A stretch of 64,000 bases of DNA, from assembly GCA_005405945.1 (NCBI GenBank), contig BJHW01000001.1, forward strand, positions 8,122,001 through 8,186,000. The letters are read 5' to 3'. Position 1 is the first letter of the stretch. Every line of letters starts with the position of its first letter. The notes under the pieces were generated by a model. It did not search any database. It had not been told where the DNA came from and worked only from the letters and a program-made list of their open reading frames with translations. Positions 36,353 to 46,461 of this stretch are shown piece after piece. A program made the position numbers and the translations under genes. The stretch comes from Streptomyces violaceusniger. Its GTDB lineage: Bacteria > Actinomycetota > Actinomycetes > Streptomycetales > Streptomycetaceae.

Positions 36353-36376
36353 GGAAGGAAAGGAGTGCGCCTCAGT

Positions 36377-37171
36377 ATGGCGTCCACCCGCACTGCCACC
36401 GGGAAGCATCGCCGCACCAACAAGGTCAACATCCGCACCAGCGCGAACGTCGTGGGCATCACGACCGTCGCCTCGGGTGTGGTCGCCGGGATCACCGGAC
36501 AGGCGTTCGCGGCCGACGGGGGCTCCAATGCCCAGCAGACCGGTCTGACCCAGGCGATCGTGATCGGCGACGGGATCGCGGACCACATCGAGGCCCAGGC
36601 GCAGTCCCAGGAGACCGCCGCCGAGCAGGCCGCCGCCAAGGCCAAGGCAGAGGCGATCGCCCGCCAGGAGGCCGCCAGGAAGGCGGAGGCCGCGGCGAAG
36701 AAGGCCAAGGCCGAGCGTGAGGCCAAGGAGCGCGCGGCGCGCGAGGCCGAGCGCAAGCGCCTCAACACCTTCGTATCGCCGATCAGCGGCTCCTACGTCT
36801 CCACCGGCTACCAGGCGTCCAGCGGCCTGTGGTCCTCCGGCAGCCACACCGGGATCGACTTCCACGCCTCCACCGGCACCGCGGTGCACTCCGTGGGCAT
36901 GGGCGAGATCGTCGAGGCGGGCTGGGGCGGCTCCTACGGCAACAATGTCGTCATCAAGATGAACGACGGCACCTACACCCAGTACGGCCACTTGTCGTCG
37001 ATCAGCGTCTCGGTCGGCCAGAAGGTCACCCCCGGCCAGCAGATCGGCCTGTCGGGCGCCACCGGCAACGTCACCGGACCGCATCTGCACTTCGAGGCCC
37101 GTACCAGCGCGGACTACGGCTCGGACATCGATCCCCTGTCGTACCTGCGCACGCACGGCGTCAACGTCTGA
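36377..37171 (+). CDS. Secreted M23 family peptidoglycan endopeptidase
   Basis: 264 residues. A basic N-terminus and a hydrophobic stretch (VVGITTVASGVVAGITG) ending at AFA form a signal peptide. A long Ala/Lys/Glu coiled coil (about residues 70-130, QAAAKAKAEAIARQEAARKA type) precedes the LytM domain. The zinc residues appear in SHTGIDFHA and GPHLHFE, with YTQYGHLSSI between. It cleaves peptide cross-links in the wall, presumably during growth or spore germination. Expression is controlled by the c-di-AMP riboswitch just upstream. ATG 36377 is 11 bases after AGGAG; GTG 36365 is an alternative. Confidence 0.93.
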   Translation: MASTRTATGKHRRTNKVNIRTSANVVGITTVASGVVAGITGQAFAADGGSNAQQTGLTQAIVIGDGIADHIEAQAQSQETAAEQAAAKAKAEAIARQEAARKAEAAAKKAKAEREAKERAAREAERKRLNTFVSPISGSYVSTGYQASSGLWSSGSHTGIDFHASTGTAVHSVGMGEIVEAGWGGSYGNNVVIKMNDGTYTQYGHLSSISVSVGQKVTPGQQIGLSGATGNVTGPHLHFEARTSADYGSDIDPLSYLRTHGVNV

Positions 37172-37251
37172 CCCGTCGCGCGACCGACGCGAACGCCGCG
37201 CGGTCTCCCGATCCCGAGATCCGAGATCATGAGATCCCGCGAGACTTCCGA

Positions 37252-37280
37252 GAAGGCCCCGTCCGCCGGACGGGGCCTTC
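37252..37280 (+). terminator. Stem-loop after the M23 gene
   Basis: A 13-bp perfect stem (GAAGGCCCCGTCC with GGACGGGGCCTTC) and a 3-base loop, 80 bases after the stop. Confidence 0.8.
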
Positions 37281-37350
37281 GGCGTGCCGCCGCCCGCCTG
37301 ACCAAAAAATATCCATGAAATGCTCCCCGCCATCGGAAAAGGCGTCCGCG

Positions 37351-37378
37351 TGGAATAGAGTCGTTCAAACGCATTCCA
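37351..37378. promoter_or_regulatory. Candidate operator before the GntR gene
   Basis: TGGAAT (37351) and ATTCCA (37373) form an inverted repeat with a 16-base centre in the AT-richer segment before the gene. It is only a candidate autoregulatory site. Confidence 0.3.
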
Positions 37379-37416
37379 TGGCCGCGTTTCGCGGGCGTTA
37401 AGGCGGAGGTTCGACA

Positions 37417-37434
37417 ATGCGGGACCGTAAGTGA
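37417..37434 (+). other. Five-codon leader ORF overlapping the GntR start
   Basis: ATG 37417 has GGAGG 7 bases upstream, a much better site than the GTG of the gntR gene, and encodes MRDRK before a TGA that overlaps that GTG (GTGA). Either this is a translationally coupled leader or, given the many one-base losses in this sequence, the true start of the regulator with one base missing. Confidence 0.4.
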
Positions 37435-38240
37435 GCGGGGATACGAACGCGGTCCAGGGCGGTCGCCGGATTTCGGCACACGCGGTCTGCGCGGCGATTC
37501 GCGACGACATCGTCTCCGGCGCGTATCAGCCCGGCAGCCGCCTCACCGAGGAACTCCTCGCCCGGCGCTACGGCGTCTCCCGGGTGCCGGTGCGCGAGGC
37601 CCTGCGCACCCTGGAGTCCGAGGGCTTCGTGACGACCCGGCGGCACGCGGGGGCCTGCGTGGCTCAGCCCTCCGAACGCGAGGCGGCCGATCTGCTGGAC
37701 ATCCGCGCGCTGCTGGAGCCACTGGGCGCCGCACGGGCCGCGCAGCGCCGCACCGAGGCCCATCTGAAGGTGCTGCGCGGGCTGGTCCGGCTCGGCCGGG
37801 AGCGTGCCCAGGGCGGCCAGCTCGGCGAACTGCGGCCGCTGGGCGACTGGTTCCACGAGACGCTGGCCCAGGCGTCCGGCAGTCCGAGCCTGGCCGCGCT
37901 GCTCGTCCAGCTGCGCCGTAAGACGGCGTGGGTGTACGCGGCCGCTCCCGGGTCGCGGTCCGCGCCGCCCGAGGGCGCCGCGCGCCCCGACCCGGCCGCG
38001 CGCCCCGACCCGGCCGCCCGCCCCGACCCGGCCGCCCGCCCCGACCCGACCGCGCGGGCCGTGGAGTCCTGGGCGGAGCACGGCGCGCTGGTGGACGCGG
38101 TGGCGCGCCGCGACGCCGACCGCGCGCGGGCGCTCGCCACCGCGCACACCGAGCGCGCGCTGTCGGAATACCGGCTGCGCCGCCTGATTCCGGTGAGGAC
38201 TTCGAAACATTCCGTCAACACGGCGAGCGGCCGGAATTAA
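37431..38240 (+). CDS. GntR-family transcriptional regulator (FadR-like) with a PDPAAR repeat
   Basis: 269 residues. A winged helix (ISAHAVCAAIRDDIVSGAYQ, YGVSRVPVREALRTLESEGFV) is joined to an FCD-type helical effector domain (DIRALLEPLGAARAAQRR). Between effector helices a 15-bp unit is repeated about four times (PDPAAR, 37987-38050), a recent-looking low-complexity insertion that probably forms a loop. Its ligand and targets are unknown; neighbouring ptsH and the M23 gene do not settle it. The start is not firm: GTG 37431 lacks a good ribosome site, see the overlapping leader ORF. Confidence 0.85.
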   Translation: MSGDTNAVQGGRRISAHAVCAAIRDDIVSGAYQPGSRLTEELLARRYGVSRVPVREALRTLESEGFVTTRRHAGACVAQPSEREAADLLDIRALLEPLGAARAAQRRTEAHLKVLRGLVRLGRERAQGGQLGELRPLGDWFHETLAQASGSPSLAALLVQLRRKTAWVYAAAPGSRSAPPEGAARPDPAARPDPAARPDPAARPDPTARAVESWAEHGALVDAVARRDADRARALATAHTERALSEYRLRRLIPVRTSKHSVNTASGRN

Positions 38241-38293
38241 CAGACCTCCCGTATACAACTCTTGGGAATTCTGTGGGCGGAAACAGAAAAACG

Positions 38294-38332
38294 GCGGGGC
38301 CGCGGCGACCAATACGGCCACCGCGGCCCCGC
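38294..38332. terminator. Stem-loop between gntR and ptsH (convergent)
   Basis: Twelve perfect pairs (GCGGGGCCGCGG with CCGCGGCCCCGC), 15-base loop, between two convergent genes, so it may end both transcripts. Confidence 0.7.
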
Positions 38333-38395
38333 TGTGCCGAATCCCTGAAATCGCCTGAGAATCAGCCGGGAATTCCAGACAGGGCTCGCCCGGGG

Positions 38396-38677
38396 TCAGA
38401 CGGTCTCGGGAAGCTCCTCGAGGCCCTCCGCCACCAGCTTCGCCAGACGGTCGAGCGCGACCTCGGCGTCGTCCGCGTCGGAGGCGAGGACGACCTCCTC
38501 GCCGCCCTGGGCGCCCAGGCCGAGCACGGCCAGCATGGAGGCGGCGTTGACCGGGGTGCCGTCGCCCTTGGCGATCGTGATGGGGACGCCGGAGGCGGTG
38601 GCCGCCCGGACGAAGATCGACGCAGGGCGGGCGTGCAGGCCCTCGGCCCAGCCGATGGTGACGCGGCGCTCAGCCAT
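38396..38677 (-). CDS. ptsH: Phosphocarrier protein HPr
   Basis: 93 residues. The active-site His15 is in GLHARPAS, which accepts phosphate from enzyme I and passes it to sugar-specific EIIA proteins. The region that would hold regulatory Ser46 reads VNAASMLAVLGLGA. Other PTS genes are not adjacent, as is usual in Streptomyces. ATG 38677 follows AAGGGCAACACC. Confidence 0.95.
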   Translation of the reverse strand: MAERRVTIGWAEGLHARPASIFVRAATASGVPITIAKGDGTPVNAASMLAVLGLGAQGGEEVVLASDADDAEVALDRLAKLVAEGLEELPETV

Positions 38678-38867
38678 GGTGTTGCCCTTCAGGTGTGACG
38701 GGTGCTGTTGTCTAGACCAAAATCATACGGTGTCCGGATTCACCCGAACGATGTCCGAGTGAGCCCGGGCATGCCCGGACTGGCCCGATACGGACCTTCC
38801 CCCGACACTTGGCCCCGACGCAAGGGTGTCCACCATTCGGACCGGGCGGGCCCGTACCCTGGCTCCC

Positions 38868-41787
38868 ATGCGGAGCCCGTCGGACCATCACGCCTACCCG
38901 ACCCACTGGGAAGCCGATGTGGTGCTCCGGGACGGCGGTACGGCACAGATCCGGCCCATCACCCCGATGACGCCCAGCGGCTGGTCAGCTTCTACGAGCG
39001 GGTCTCGGACGAGTCGAAGTACTACCGCTTCTTCGCGCCCTACCCCCGTCTCTCCGACCGCGATGTCCACCGCTTCACCCACCACGACTACGTCGACCGG
39101 GTGGGCCTGGCGGCCATCGTGGGGGATGAGTTCATCGCCACCGTTCGGTACGACCGCATCGACGGCCGGGGGATGCCCGCCGCGGCCCCCGCCGACGAGG
39201 CCGAGGTCGCCTTCCTCGTCCAGGACGCCCACCAGGGCCGCGGGGTGGCCTCCGCGCTCCTCGAACACATCGCCGCCGTGGCGCGCGAGCGGGGCATCCG
39301 GCGGTTCGCCGCCGAGGTGCTGCCCGCCAACAACAAGATGATCAAGGTGTTCACGGACGCGGGCTACACCCAGAAGCGCAGCTTCGAGGACGGGGTCGTC
39401 CGCCTCGAGTTCGACCTCGAGCCCACCGACCGCTCCCTGGCCGTCATGCGCGCCCGCGAGCAGCGGGCCGAGGCCCGGTCCGTCCAGCGGCTGCTCGCGC
39501 CCGGCTCCGTGGCCGTTATCGGCACCAGCCGCACGCCCGGCGGCGTCGGCCGCACCGTGCTGCGCAACCTCCTGGACGGCGGCTTCACCGGGCGCGTCCA
39601 CGCCGTCAACCACGCCTTCCCCGACGGCATGGCGCGCCTGGAGCCCGAGGGCGTCCCGGCCCACCGCTCGCTGCGCGCCATAGAGGAGCCCGTGGACCTG
39701 GCCGTCGTCGCCGTCCCCGCCGAGCGGGTGCCCGCCGTCGTGGCCGAGTGCGGCGACCACGGCGTCCAGGGGCTCGTCGTGCTCTCGGCCGGATACGCCG
39801 AGAGCGGGCGCGAGGGCCGCGACCGGCAGCGCGACCTCGTCCGCCAGGCCCGGTCCTACGGCATGCGCGTCATCGGGCCCAACGCCTTCGGCGTCATCAA
39901 CACCGCCGACGGCGTCCGGCTGAACGCCTCCCTGTCCCCGCAGCTGCCCAACCCCGGCCGACTGGGCCTGTTCACCCAGTCCGGGGCGATCGGCATCGCG
40001 CTGCTGTCCGGGCTGAACCGGCGCGGCGCCGGGCTGGCGAGCCTCGCCGGGATCGCGGGAATATCGACTTTCGTGTCCGCCGGGAACCGCGCCGACGTTT
40101 CGGGCAACGACCTGCTCCAGTACTGGTACGACGATCCGCTGACCGACGTCGTCCTGATGTACCTGGAGTCGATCGGCAACCCCCGCAAGTTCACGCGGCT
40201 CGCCAGGCGCACCGCGGCCGTCAAACCGGTGGTCGTCGTCAAGGGCGCCCGCCACACCGGCAGCGCCCCCACCGGCCACGCCGTGCCCACCACCCGAATC
40301 CCGGACGCCACCGTCTCCGATCTGCTGCGGCAGGCGGGCGTCATCCGGGTCGACACCGTGACCGAACTCGCCGACACCGGGGTGCTGCTCGCCTCCCAGC
40401 CGCTGCCCGCCGGTCCACGTGTCGCCATCCTCGGCAACTCCGAGTCGCTCGGCCTGATCACCTACGACGCCTGCCTCACCGAGGGACTCCGCCCGCTGCC
40501 GCCCCGCGACCTCACTACGGACGCCACCCCGGACGACTTCCGGCGCGCCCTGACCGAGGCCCTGGCCGACGACACCTGCGACGCCGTGGTCGTCACCGCC
40601 ATCCCGTGGGTCGGTGACGGCAGCGCGCAGGCCCTCGCCGCGGCCGTAAGGGAGGCGGCGCAGGCTCCGGGGCCCGGTCCGGCCAAGCCGGTGGCGGTGG
40701 TCCACCTGGAGATCCAGGAGCTCGCGCAGGCCCTGGCCGGCACCGGCGGCGAGCCCGCCCCCGGCACCCGCCGGATCCCCGCCTACCCCGCCGCCGAGCG
40801 GGCTGTGCGCGCGCTCGCCGAGGCCGTGCGGTACGCGCGCTGGCGGCAGGAGGCCGCCGAGCCCGGGCGGGTCCCGGAGTACGACGACATCGACGAGGCG
40901 GGCGCCGCCGCCGACATCCAGGTGCTGCTCGCCCCGGCCGAGGGCCCGGGCGGCGACGGCACGGGGGTCGGGACCGGCGACGGCGCGAGCGCCGGAACCG
41001 GCGGCGGGACCGGCCGTGACATGGCAGGCGGGACCGGCCGTGACATCGGCGTCGGGACCGGCGAAGCCACGAGCGGCGGGCTCGGCGACGGCCCGGGCCC
41101 CGGCGTCGAGCTGTCCGCCGCCGACACCCAGCGCCTCCTGGCCCGCTACGGCGTCAGCGTGCTGCCCGCCCTCCCCGCGCCCGACCCCGACGCCGCCGTA
41201 AGGGCCGCCGAACGGCTCGGCTTCCCGGTCGCGCTCAAGCCCACCGCCTCCCATCTGCGCCACCGCGCCGACCTGGGCGGGGTCCGGCTGGAGCTGGGCA
41301 GTGAGGCGGAACTGCGCCGGGCCTACGCCGAGTTGACCGACTACCTGGGCCGCCCCGAGGAACTGGGGCTGGTCGTCCAGCGGATGGCGCCGCGCGGGGT
41401 GGACACCGTCGTACGGGCCGCCATCGACCCCGCCGCCGGGGCCGTGCTCTCCTTCGGGCTCGCCGGTGCCCCGTCCGAACTGCTCGGCGACACCGCCCAC
41501 GGCCTCGTCCCCGTCACCGCCCGGGACGCCGCCGGGCTGATCCGGTCCATCCGGACCGCGCCGCTGCTGTTCGGCTGGCGCGGCTCCAAGCCGGTGGACA
41601 CCGAGGCCCTGGAGGAGCTGCTGCTGAGGGTGTCCCGCCTGGTGGACGACCATCCCGAGATGGTCGCCGTCGATCTCGAACCCGTCGTCGTCGCCCAGCA
41701 CGGCCTGTCCGTGCTCGGCGCCTCGGCGCGGCTCGCCCCGCCGCCCCGCGCACCGACCTCGGCCCCCGCCACATGCCCGCCTACTGA
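38868..41787 (+). CDS. Bifunctional GNAT acetyltransferase / ADP-forming acyl-CoA synthetase-like protein, two frameshifts
   Basis: About 973 residues after repair. The N-terminal GNAT domain carries the acetyl-CoA loop region QDAHQGRGVASALLEHI. A CoA-binding domain follows (SVAVIGTSRTPGGVGRTVLRN), then the ligase-CoA domain (LFTQSGAIGIALLSGLNRRG) and a C-terminal ATP-grasp domain (GFPVALKPTAS). An insertion of repeated GTG/GDG/GRD units lies at about 40960-41100. The order matches GNAT-containing protein acetyltransferases such as Pat, which acetylate acyl-CoA synthetases, but I cannot say whether the synthetase part is active. Breaks lie at 38961-38965 (ITP then DDAQRL) and about 41738-41750, where the restored frame ends DLGPRHMPAY and TGA 41785-41787. 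Confidence 0.88.
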
Positions 41788-41883
41788 GCCGCCCGCCGAG
41801 TCGTCTGCCGAGTCGCCTCGTGAGTCGTCCGAGCCTGGCGGGCACGGGCGCCCGTGTCGGCGTCGCCCCGTAGGATGGTGCAC

Positions 41884-42480
41884 ATGGCGAAGACCGGTAC
41901 GACGACCCAGGGGCTGCGCGCGGCGATCGAGCGCAGCGGCTATTACCCGGCACTCGTGGCCGAGGCGGTGGAGGCCGCCGTGGGCGGCGAGCCCATCGTG
42001 TCGTACCTGGTCCACCAGGAGACCACCTTCGACGCCAACGAGGTCCGCCGCCATGTGACGGTCCTCGTCCTCACCGGCAACCGCTTCATCGTCAGCCACA
42101 CCGACGAGCAGGCCGCGGACGGCACCTCCCCGTCGCCGTACGCCACCACCTCCACCGAGTCCGTGAAGCTCCAGCGGATCTCCTCGGTCGTGCTCAGCCG
42201 CGTCGTCGCCAACCCCGAGTCGTACACCCCGGGCACGCTGCCCCGCGAGGTCGTGCTGACCATCGGCTGGGGCGCCGTCAGCCGCCTGGACCTGGAGCCC
42301 GCCGCCTGCGGCGATCCCAACTGCGAGGCCGACCACGGCTACACCGGCTCCTCCACCGCCGACGACCTCAGCCTGCGCGTCAGCGAGGCCGGGGACGGCC
42401 CCGACACCGTCCGTCAGACCCTCGCCTTCGCCCAGGCGCTCTCCGAGGCCACCGCGGCCACCCCGGACACCGGCCGCTGA
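41884..42480 (+). CDS. DUF5998 family protein
   Basis: 198 residues, cytoplasmic. Conserved actinobacterial protein of unknown function: EPIVSYLVHQETTFDANEVRRH, then LTGNRFIVSHTDE, then CGDPNCEADHGY with two Cys and a His that may bind metal. It is translationally linked to the next gene (TGATG overlap). Confidence 0.88.
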   Translation: MAKTGTTTQGLRAAIERSGYYPALVAEAVEAAVGGEPIVSYLVHQETTFDANEVRRHVTVLVLTGNRFIVSHTDEQAADGTSPSPYATTSTESVKLQRISSVVLSRVVANPESYTPGTLPREVVLTIGWGAVSRLDLEPAACGDPNCEADHGYTGSSTADDLSLRVSEAGDGPDTVRQTLAFAQALSEATAATPDTGR

Positions 42481-43719
42481 TGTCCGGTTCCGCCACCGGC
42501 CCGCTGCCCTCCACCGCCTCCCTCTGGCCCGAGCCCACCCCGCTCGACCCCCGGTCCGCGCCCCTGCCGCGGTACGGCACCGGCTCGCTCGCCGATCTGC
42601 TGCCCGCCGTGGCCGCGGGCCAGGAGGTCCCGGGGCTCTCCTCCGATCTGCTGCTGGCCCCCGCCGACCGCGTCTGCGTCTTCCTGGTGGACGGCCTCGG
42701 CTGGGAGCTGCTGCGCGCCCACCCCGACGAGGCCCCCTTCCTGACCTCGCTGCTGCCCAGTTCGCTGAACGGTTCGGGGGAGCCGCTCACCGCGGGCTTC
42801 CCGTCCACCACCGCTACCTCGCTCGCCTCGGTCGGCACCGGACTGCCCCCGGCGCCCACGGCCTGCCCGGCTACACGGTGCGGGACCCGGACACCGGCCA
42901 GCTGATGAATCAGCTGCGCTGGCAGCCCTGGACGGAGCCGCACGCCTGGCAGCCGTATCCGACCGTCTTCCAGCTCGCCGACGCCGCGGGCGTGCACACC
43001 TGCCAGGTCTCCGCGCCGACCTTCGCCGAGACCCCGCTCACCAAGGTCGCGCTCAGCGGTGGCACCTTCCACGGGCGGCTCACCGGTGAGGAGCGGATGG
43101 ACCTCGCGGCCGAGCAGCTCGGCGCCGCGGGCCGCTCGCTCGTCTACACGTACTACAGCGAGGTGGACGGCAAGGGGCACCGCTTCGGCGTGGACTCGCC
43201 CGAGTGGCGTGACCAGCTCCGCTATGTCGACGGGCTCGCCCAGCGACTCGCCGAGCGGCTGCCGCCCCGCGCGGCGCTCTATGTCACCGCCGACCACGGC
43301 ATGATCGACATCCCGTTCGACCCGGAGTCGCGCATCGACTTCGACGAGGACTGGGAGCTGCGCGCGGGAGTCTCGCTGCTCGGCGGTGAGGGCCGCGCCC
43401 GCCATGTGTACGCCGTCCCCGGCGCCGCGGGCGATGTGCTGGCCGTCTGGCGCGAGGTGCTGGGGGAGCGGATGTGGGTGGCCGGCCGTGACGAGGCCAT
43501 CGAGGCGGGCTGGTTCGGCGGGCCCGGCGGTGCCGATGGCGGCGGTAAGGGCGTCGACGACCGGGTGTACCGGCGGATCGGCGATATCGTGGCCGCCGCG
43601 CGCGACGACATCGCGATCGTCGCCTCGCACACCGAGCCCAAGGAGTCCGCCATGGTCGGGCTGCACGGATCGATGACCCCCTGGAGCAGCTGGTGCCGCT
43701 CCTCGAAGTACGCTCCTGA
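42480..43719 (+). CDS. Nucleotide pyrophosphatase/phosphodiesterase-like protein (alkaline phosphatase superfamily), two frameshifts
   Basis: About 413 residues after repair. Core motifs of the superfamily are VCVFLVDGLGWELL (metal Asp), GFPSTTATSLASVGTG (nucleophile Thr in PSTT), YSEVDGKGHRFG (metal Asp and His), YVTADHGMIDIP (Asp-His) and the last His in GLHG. The substrate is not known. Breaks lie in the C run at 42845-42849 (restoring GAHGLPGYTV) and at 43676-43681 (restoring TPLEQLVPLLEVRS and TGA at 43717-43719). Its ATG overlaps the DUF5998 stop. Confidence 0.88.
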
Positions 43720-43806
43720 GCGCCCCCGTTCAGCTCCGCCCCGTTCACTCCCGCCCGTTCACGCCCGCCCCGGTCACCCCCGCCCTACGAAAGGCCCCGC
43801 CTCCCC

Positions 43807-44451
43807 ATGCCCGAGCTGGTGTTCTTTTCCGGAACGATGGACTGCGGAAAGAGCACCCTCGCTCTGCAGATCCAGCACAACCGCTCGGCGCGCGGGCTCC
43901 AGGGGATGATCTACACCCGGGACGACCGGGAGGGCGAGGGCAAGCTCTCCTCGCGGCTCGGGCTGGCCACCGAGGCGATCGAGGTCGCCGACGACCTCGA
44001 CTTCTACACCCATGTGGTCCAGGCGCTGACCGCCGGGGGCCGGGTCGACTACGTCATCGCCGACGAGGCGCAGTTCCTGACCCCGCCGCAGATCGACCAA
44101 CTCGCCCGGGTGGTGGACGACCTGGAGGTGGACGTCTTCACCTTCGGCATCACCACCGACTTCCGCAGCAAGCTCTTCCCCGGCTCCCAGCGCCTGGTGG
44201 AGCTCGCCGACCGGGTGGAGGTGCTGCAGGTGGAGGCGTTGTGCTGGTGCGGCGCCCGAGCGACGCACAACGCCCGTACGGTCGGCGGCCAGATGGTCGT
44301 CGAGGGCGCCCAGGTGGTCGTGGGCGACGTCAACCGGCCGGGGAGCGAGGTCGGTTACGAGGTGCTGTGCCGGCGCCACCACCGGCGCCGGATGACGGCC
44401 GCCCGGGCGCGCGCCGCCGCCCTGTCGCCGGATGTGCTGCCCGTCGACTGA
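43807..44451 (+). CDS. tdk: Thymidine kinase
   Basis: 214 residues. Type II thymidine kinase: Walker A GTMDCGKST (9-17), the IADEAQFL Walker B/base region, and lasso-loop residues near VVVGDVNRP. A zinc ribbon (CWCGAR and CRRHHRRR) gives most of the metal ligands. It salvages thymidine by ATP-dependent phosphorylation. Confidence 0.96.
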   Translation: MPELVFFSGTMDCGKSTLALQIQHNRSARGLQGMIYTRDDREGEGKLSSRLGLATEAIEVADDLDFYTHVVQALTAGGRVDYVIADEAQFLTPPQIDQLARVVDDLEVDVFTFGITTDFRSKLFPGSQRLVELADRVEVLQVEALCWCGARATHNARTVGGQMVVEGAQVVVGDVNRPGSEVGYEVLCRRHHRRRMTAARARAAALSPDVLPVD

Positions 44452-44560
44452 CGGGTCCTCCCGTGGCCCGGCCCCCGGCCCCCGGCCCTCCGGCCGACGC
44501 TCGCCTCGTGACCCAGGCCCTCCGGCTCGTGGCCCCCGGCCCTCCGGCGGGCGCTCCGGC

Positions 44561-45330
44561 TCAGCCCTCGGTGCGCCGTACGACGGTGAAGGCGGCGCCT
44601 TCCGGGTCCCGCACCGTGGCCCGATGGCCGCTCGCTCCCCGCGACGGAGGACGCACCACCTGACCGCCCAGCGCGGTCACCCGGCGCACGGTCTCGTCCA
44701 CGTCGTCCACCGCGAAGTGGGTCATCCAGTACGGGCCGCGGCCGCGCGGCAGGGCGCCGCCCACGCTCTGGATCGCGCAGACCGGTCGGCCGTCCAGGTG
44801 CAGCGTGCGGCAGCCCCGCTCCTCCGGGGCCGCCTCCGCCTGGTAGCCGAAGACCATCCGGTAGAACTTCAGCACCCCGGTGCCCTCGCGGGTCAGCAGC
44901 TCGTGCCAGACGGGGGTGCCCGGCGCCCCGGGCTCCGCCGCCGCGTACGTGCACTCCTGCCACACCCCGAACACCGCGCCCTCGGGGTCGGCGGCGATCA
45001 GCATCCGGCCGGCCTCGTCGGCGTCCAGCGGGCCCACCGCCACGGTGCCGCCGCACGCGCGGATCATCTCGGCGGTCTCATCGGCGTCGTCGGAGGCCAG
45101 ATAGGTCATCCAGGCCACGGGCAGATGGCGTTCCGGAGGCAGCTCGCTCAACCCGGCGACCGGCCGGTCGCCCTGGACCGCGCGGACATACGCGCCGAGC
45201 TGCTGGGGCCCGGGGTGAACTCCCACCCGAACAGGGAGTGGTAGAAGTCCTGTGTCGCGGCAAGGCTGTGCACCATCAGACTCGTCCAGCAGGGCGTGCC
45301 CGGTGTGCGCCGAGTCGCTGCCTCGGTCAT
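44561..45330 (-). CDS. VOC family protein (two glyoxalase-like domains), frameshifted
   Basis: About 256 residues after repair. Two beta-alpha-beta-beta-beta glyoxalase modules: FYHSLFGWEF ... DPEGAVFGVWQE and HELLTREGTGVLKFYRMVFGY ... DPEGAAFTVVR. Members include glyoxalase, bleomycin-resistance and hydrolase-like proteins; no specific role can be assigned. The frame breaks at 45204-45212 between FTPGP and QQLGAYVRAV; one base restores it. Start ATG 45330 gives MTEAATRRTPG. It is convergent with tdk. Confidence 0.85.
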
Positions 45331-45615
45331 ACGTCAATCTCTCCTCGGACCATCGTGGTGGACGTACGGCCCCGGGCCGGTCGGCGGCGCGGGGCGGTCG
45401 TGCGGAGGTGCTGATGCGGGGGCCCGATGATGTTTGCACCACCTGTGGCACATAGCGCCCTGGCGGAGTCGCAATTCGCCGTACCCCGCAGCAGAATGCC
45501 CGAATTACTACCGCACATCCGTTTCGGCTTCATTGCGCTCGGGTGTCACCCGGACGTACACCGGGTGACCGGGTGGTCCAATCGACGCAGAGATACCTAC
45601 GCAAGGATGATCCCT

Positions 45616-46452
45616 ATGCATGCCATCATCACCGCATCCGATCTCATGAGCGAGCTGGCGGAGGATCATCCTCCGCTCCTGCTCGATGTGCGTTGGCAGC
45701 TCGGCGGGCCTCCCGGCCGCCCCGCATACGAGGCGGGGCATCTGCCCGGTGCCGTCTACGTCGATCTCGACACCGAGCTCGCGGGCCCGCCCGGAAAGTC
45801 CGGCCGCCACCCCTTGCCCGATCTTTCCGCGTTCGCGTCCGCTATGCGCCGAGCCGGGGTGAGCCAGGACCGGCGCGTGGTGGCGTACGACGGCGGACAG
45901 GGGTGGGCCGCGGCGCGCGCCTGGTGGCTGCTGCGCTGGGCGGGGCATCCGTCCGTCCGGGTGCTCGACGGGGGTCTGCCCGCCTGGACGGCGGTCGGCG
46001 GCTCGCTGACCACCGAGGCGCCGGACGCGCCCGAGGGCGACTTCGTCCCGCGCCCCGGGGCCCTGCCGCTGCTGGAGGCGGACGACGCTGCGGCGCTCGC
46101 GCGGCGCGGGGTGCTGCTGGACGCCCGCGCGGGCGAGCGCTACCGGGGGGAGGTCGAGCCCATCGACCCCGTCGGCGGCCATATCCCGGGCGCGGTCTCC
46201 GCCCCCACGGCGGAGAACGTCACGGACGACGGCCACTTCCTGCCCGCCGAGCGGCTGGCCGAGCGGTTCGCGGCCCTGGGCGCCACCGGAGACGCCGAGG
46301 TCGGGGTGTACTGCGGCTCCGGGGTCTCGGCCGCGCACCAGGTGCTGGCGCTGGCGGTCGCGGGCGTTCCGGCGGCCCTGTACGTGGGCTCCTGGAGCGA
46401 ATGGTCCTCGGACGGCTCCCGTCCGGTGGCCACCGGACCCGAGCGGGGCTGA
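45616..46452 (+). CDS. Thiosulfate/3-mercaptopyruvate sulfurtransferase (tandem rhodanese)
   Basis: 278 residues. Two rhodanese modules, the first catalytically silent and the second with the active-site Cys233 in YCGSGVSAAH. The CGSGVSA loop is common in 3-mercaptopyruvate sulfurtransferases (SseA type), so either donor is possible. It moves sulfane sulfur to acceptors such as cyanide or proteins. ATG 45616 follows AAGGA at 9 bases. About 280 bases upstream without a gene contain its promoter, which I cannot define. Confidence 0.92.
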   Translation: MHAIITASDLMSELAEDHPPLLLDVRWQLGGPPGRPAYEAGHLPGAVYVDLDTELAGPPGKSGRHPLPDLSAFASAMRRAGVSQDRRVVAYDGGQGWAAARAWWLLRWAGHPSVRVLDGGLPAWTAVGGSLTTEAPDAPEGDFVPRPGALPLLEADDAAALARRGVLLDARAGERYRGEVEPIDPVGGHIPGAVSAPTAENVTDDGHFLPAERLAERFAALGATGDAEVGVYCGSGVSAAHQVLALAVAGVPAALYVGSWSEWSSDGSRPVATGPERG

Positions 46453-46461
46453 CCACACCGA

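Noticed and set aside
40960..41110. Separate small gene in the Gly/Thr/Asp tract
   Set aside because: It is in frame with, and bracketed by, conserved parts of the synthetase fusion.
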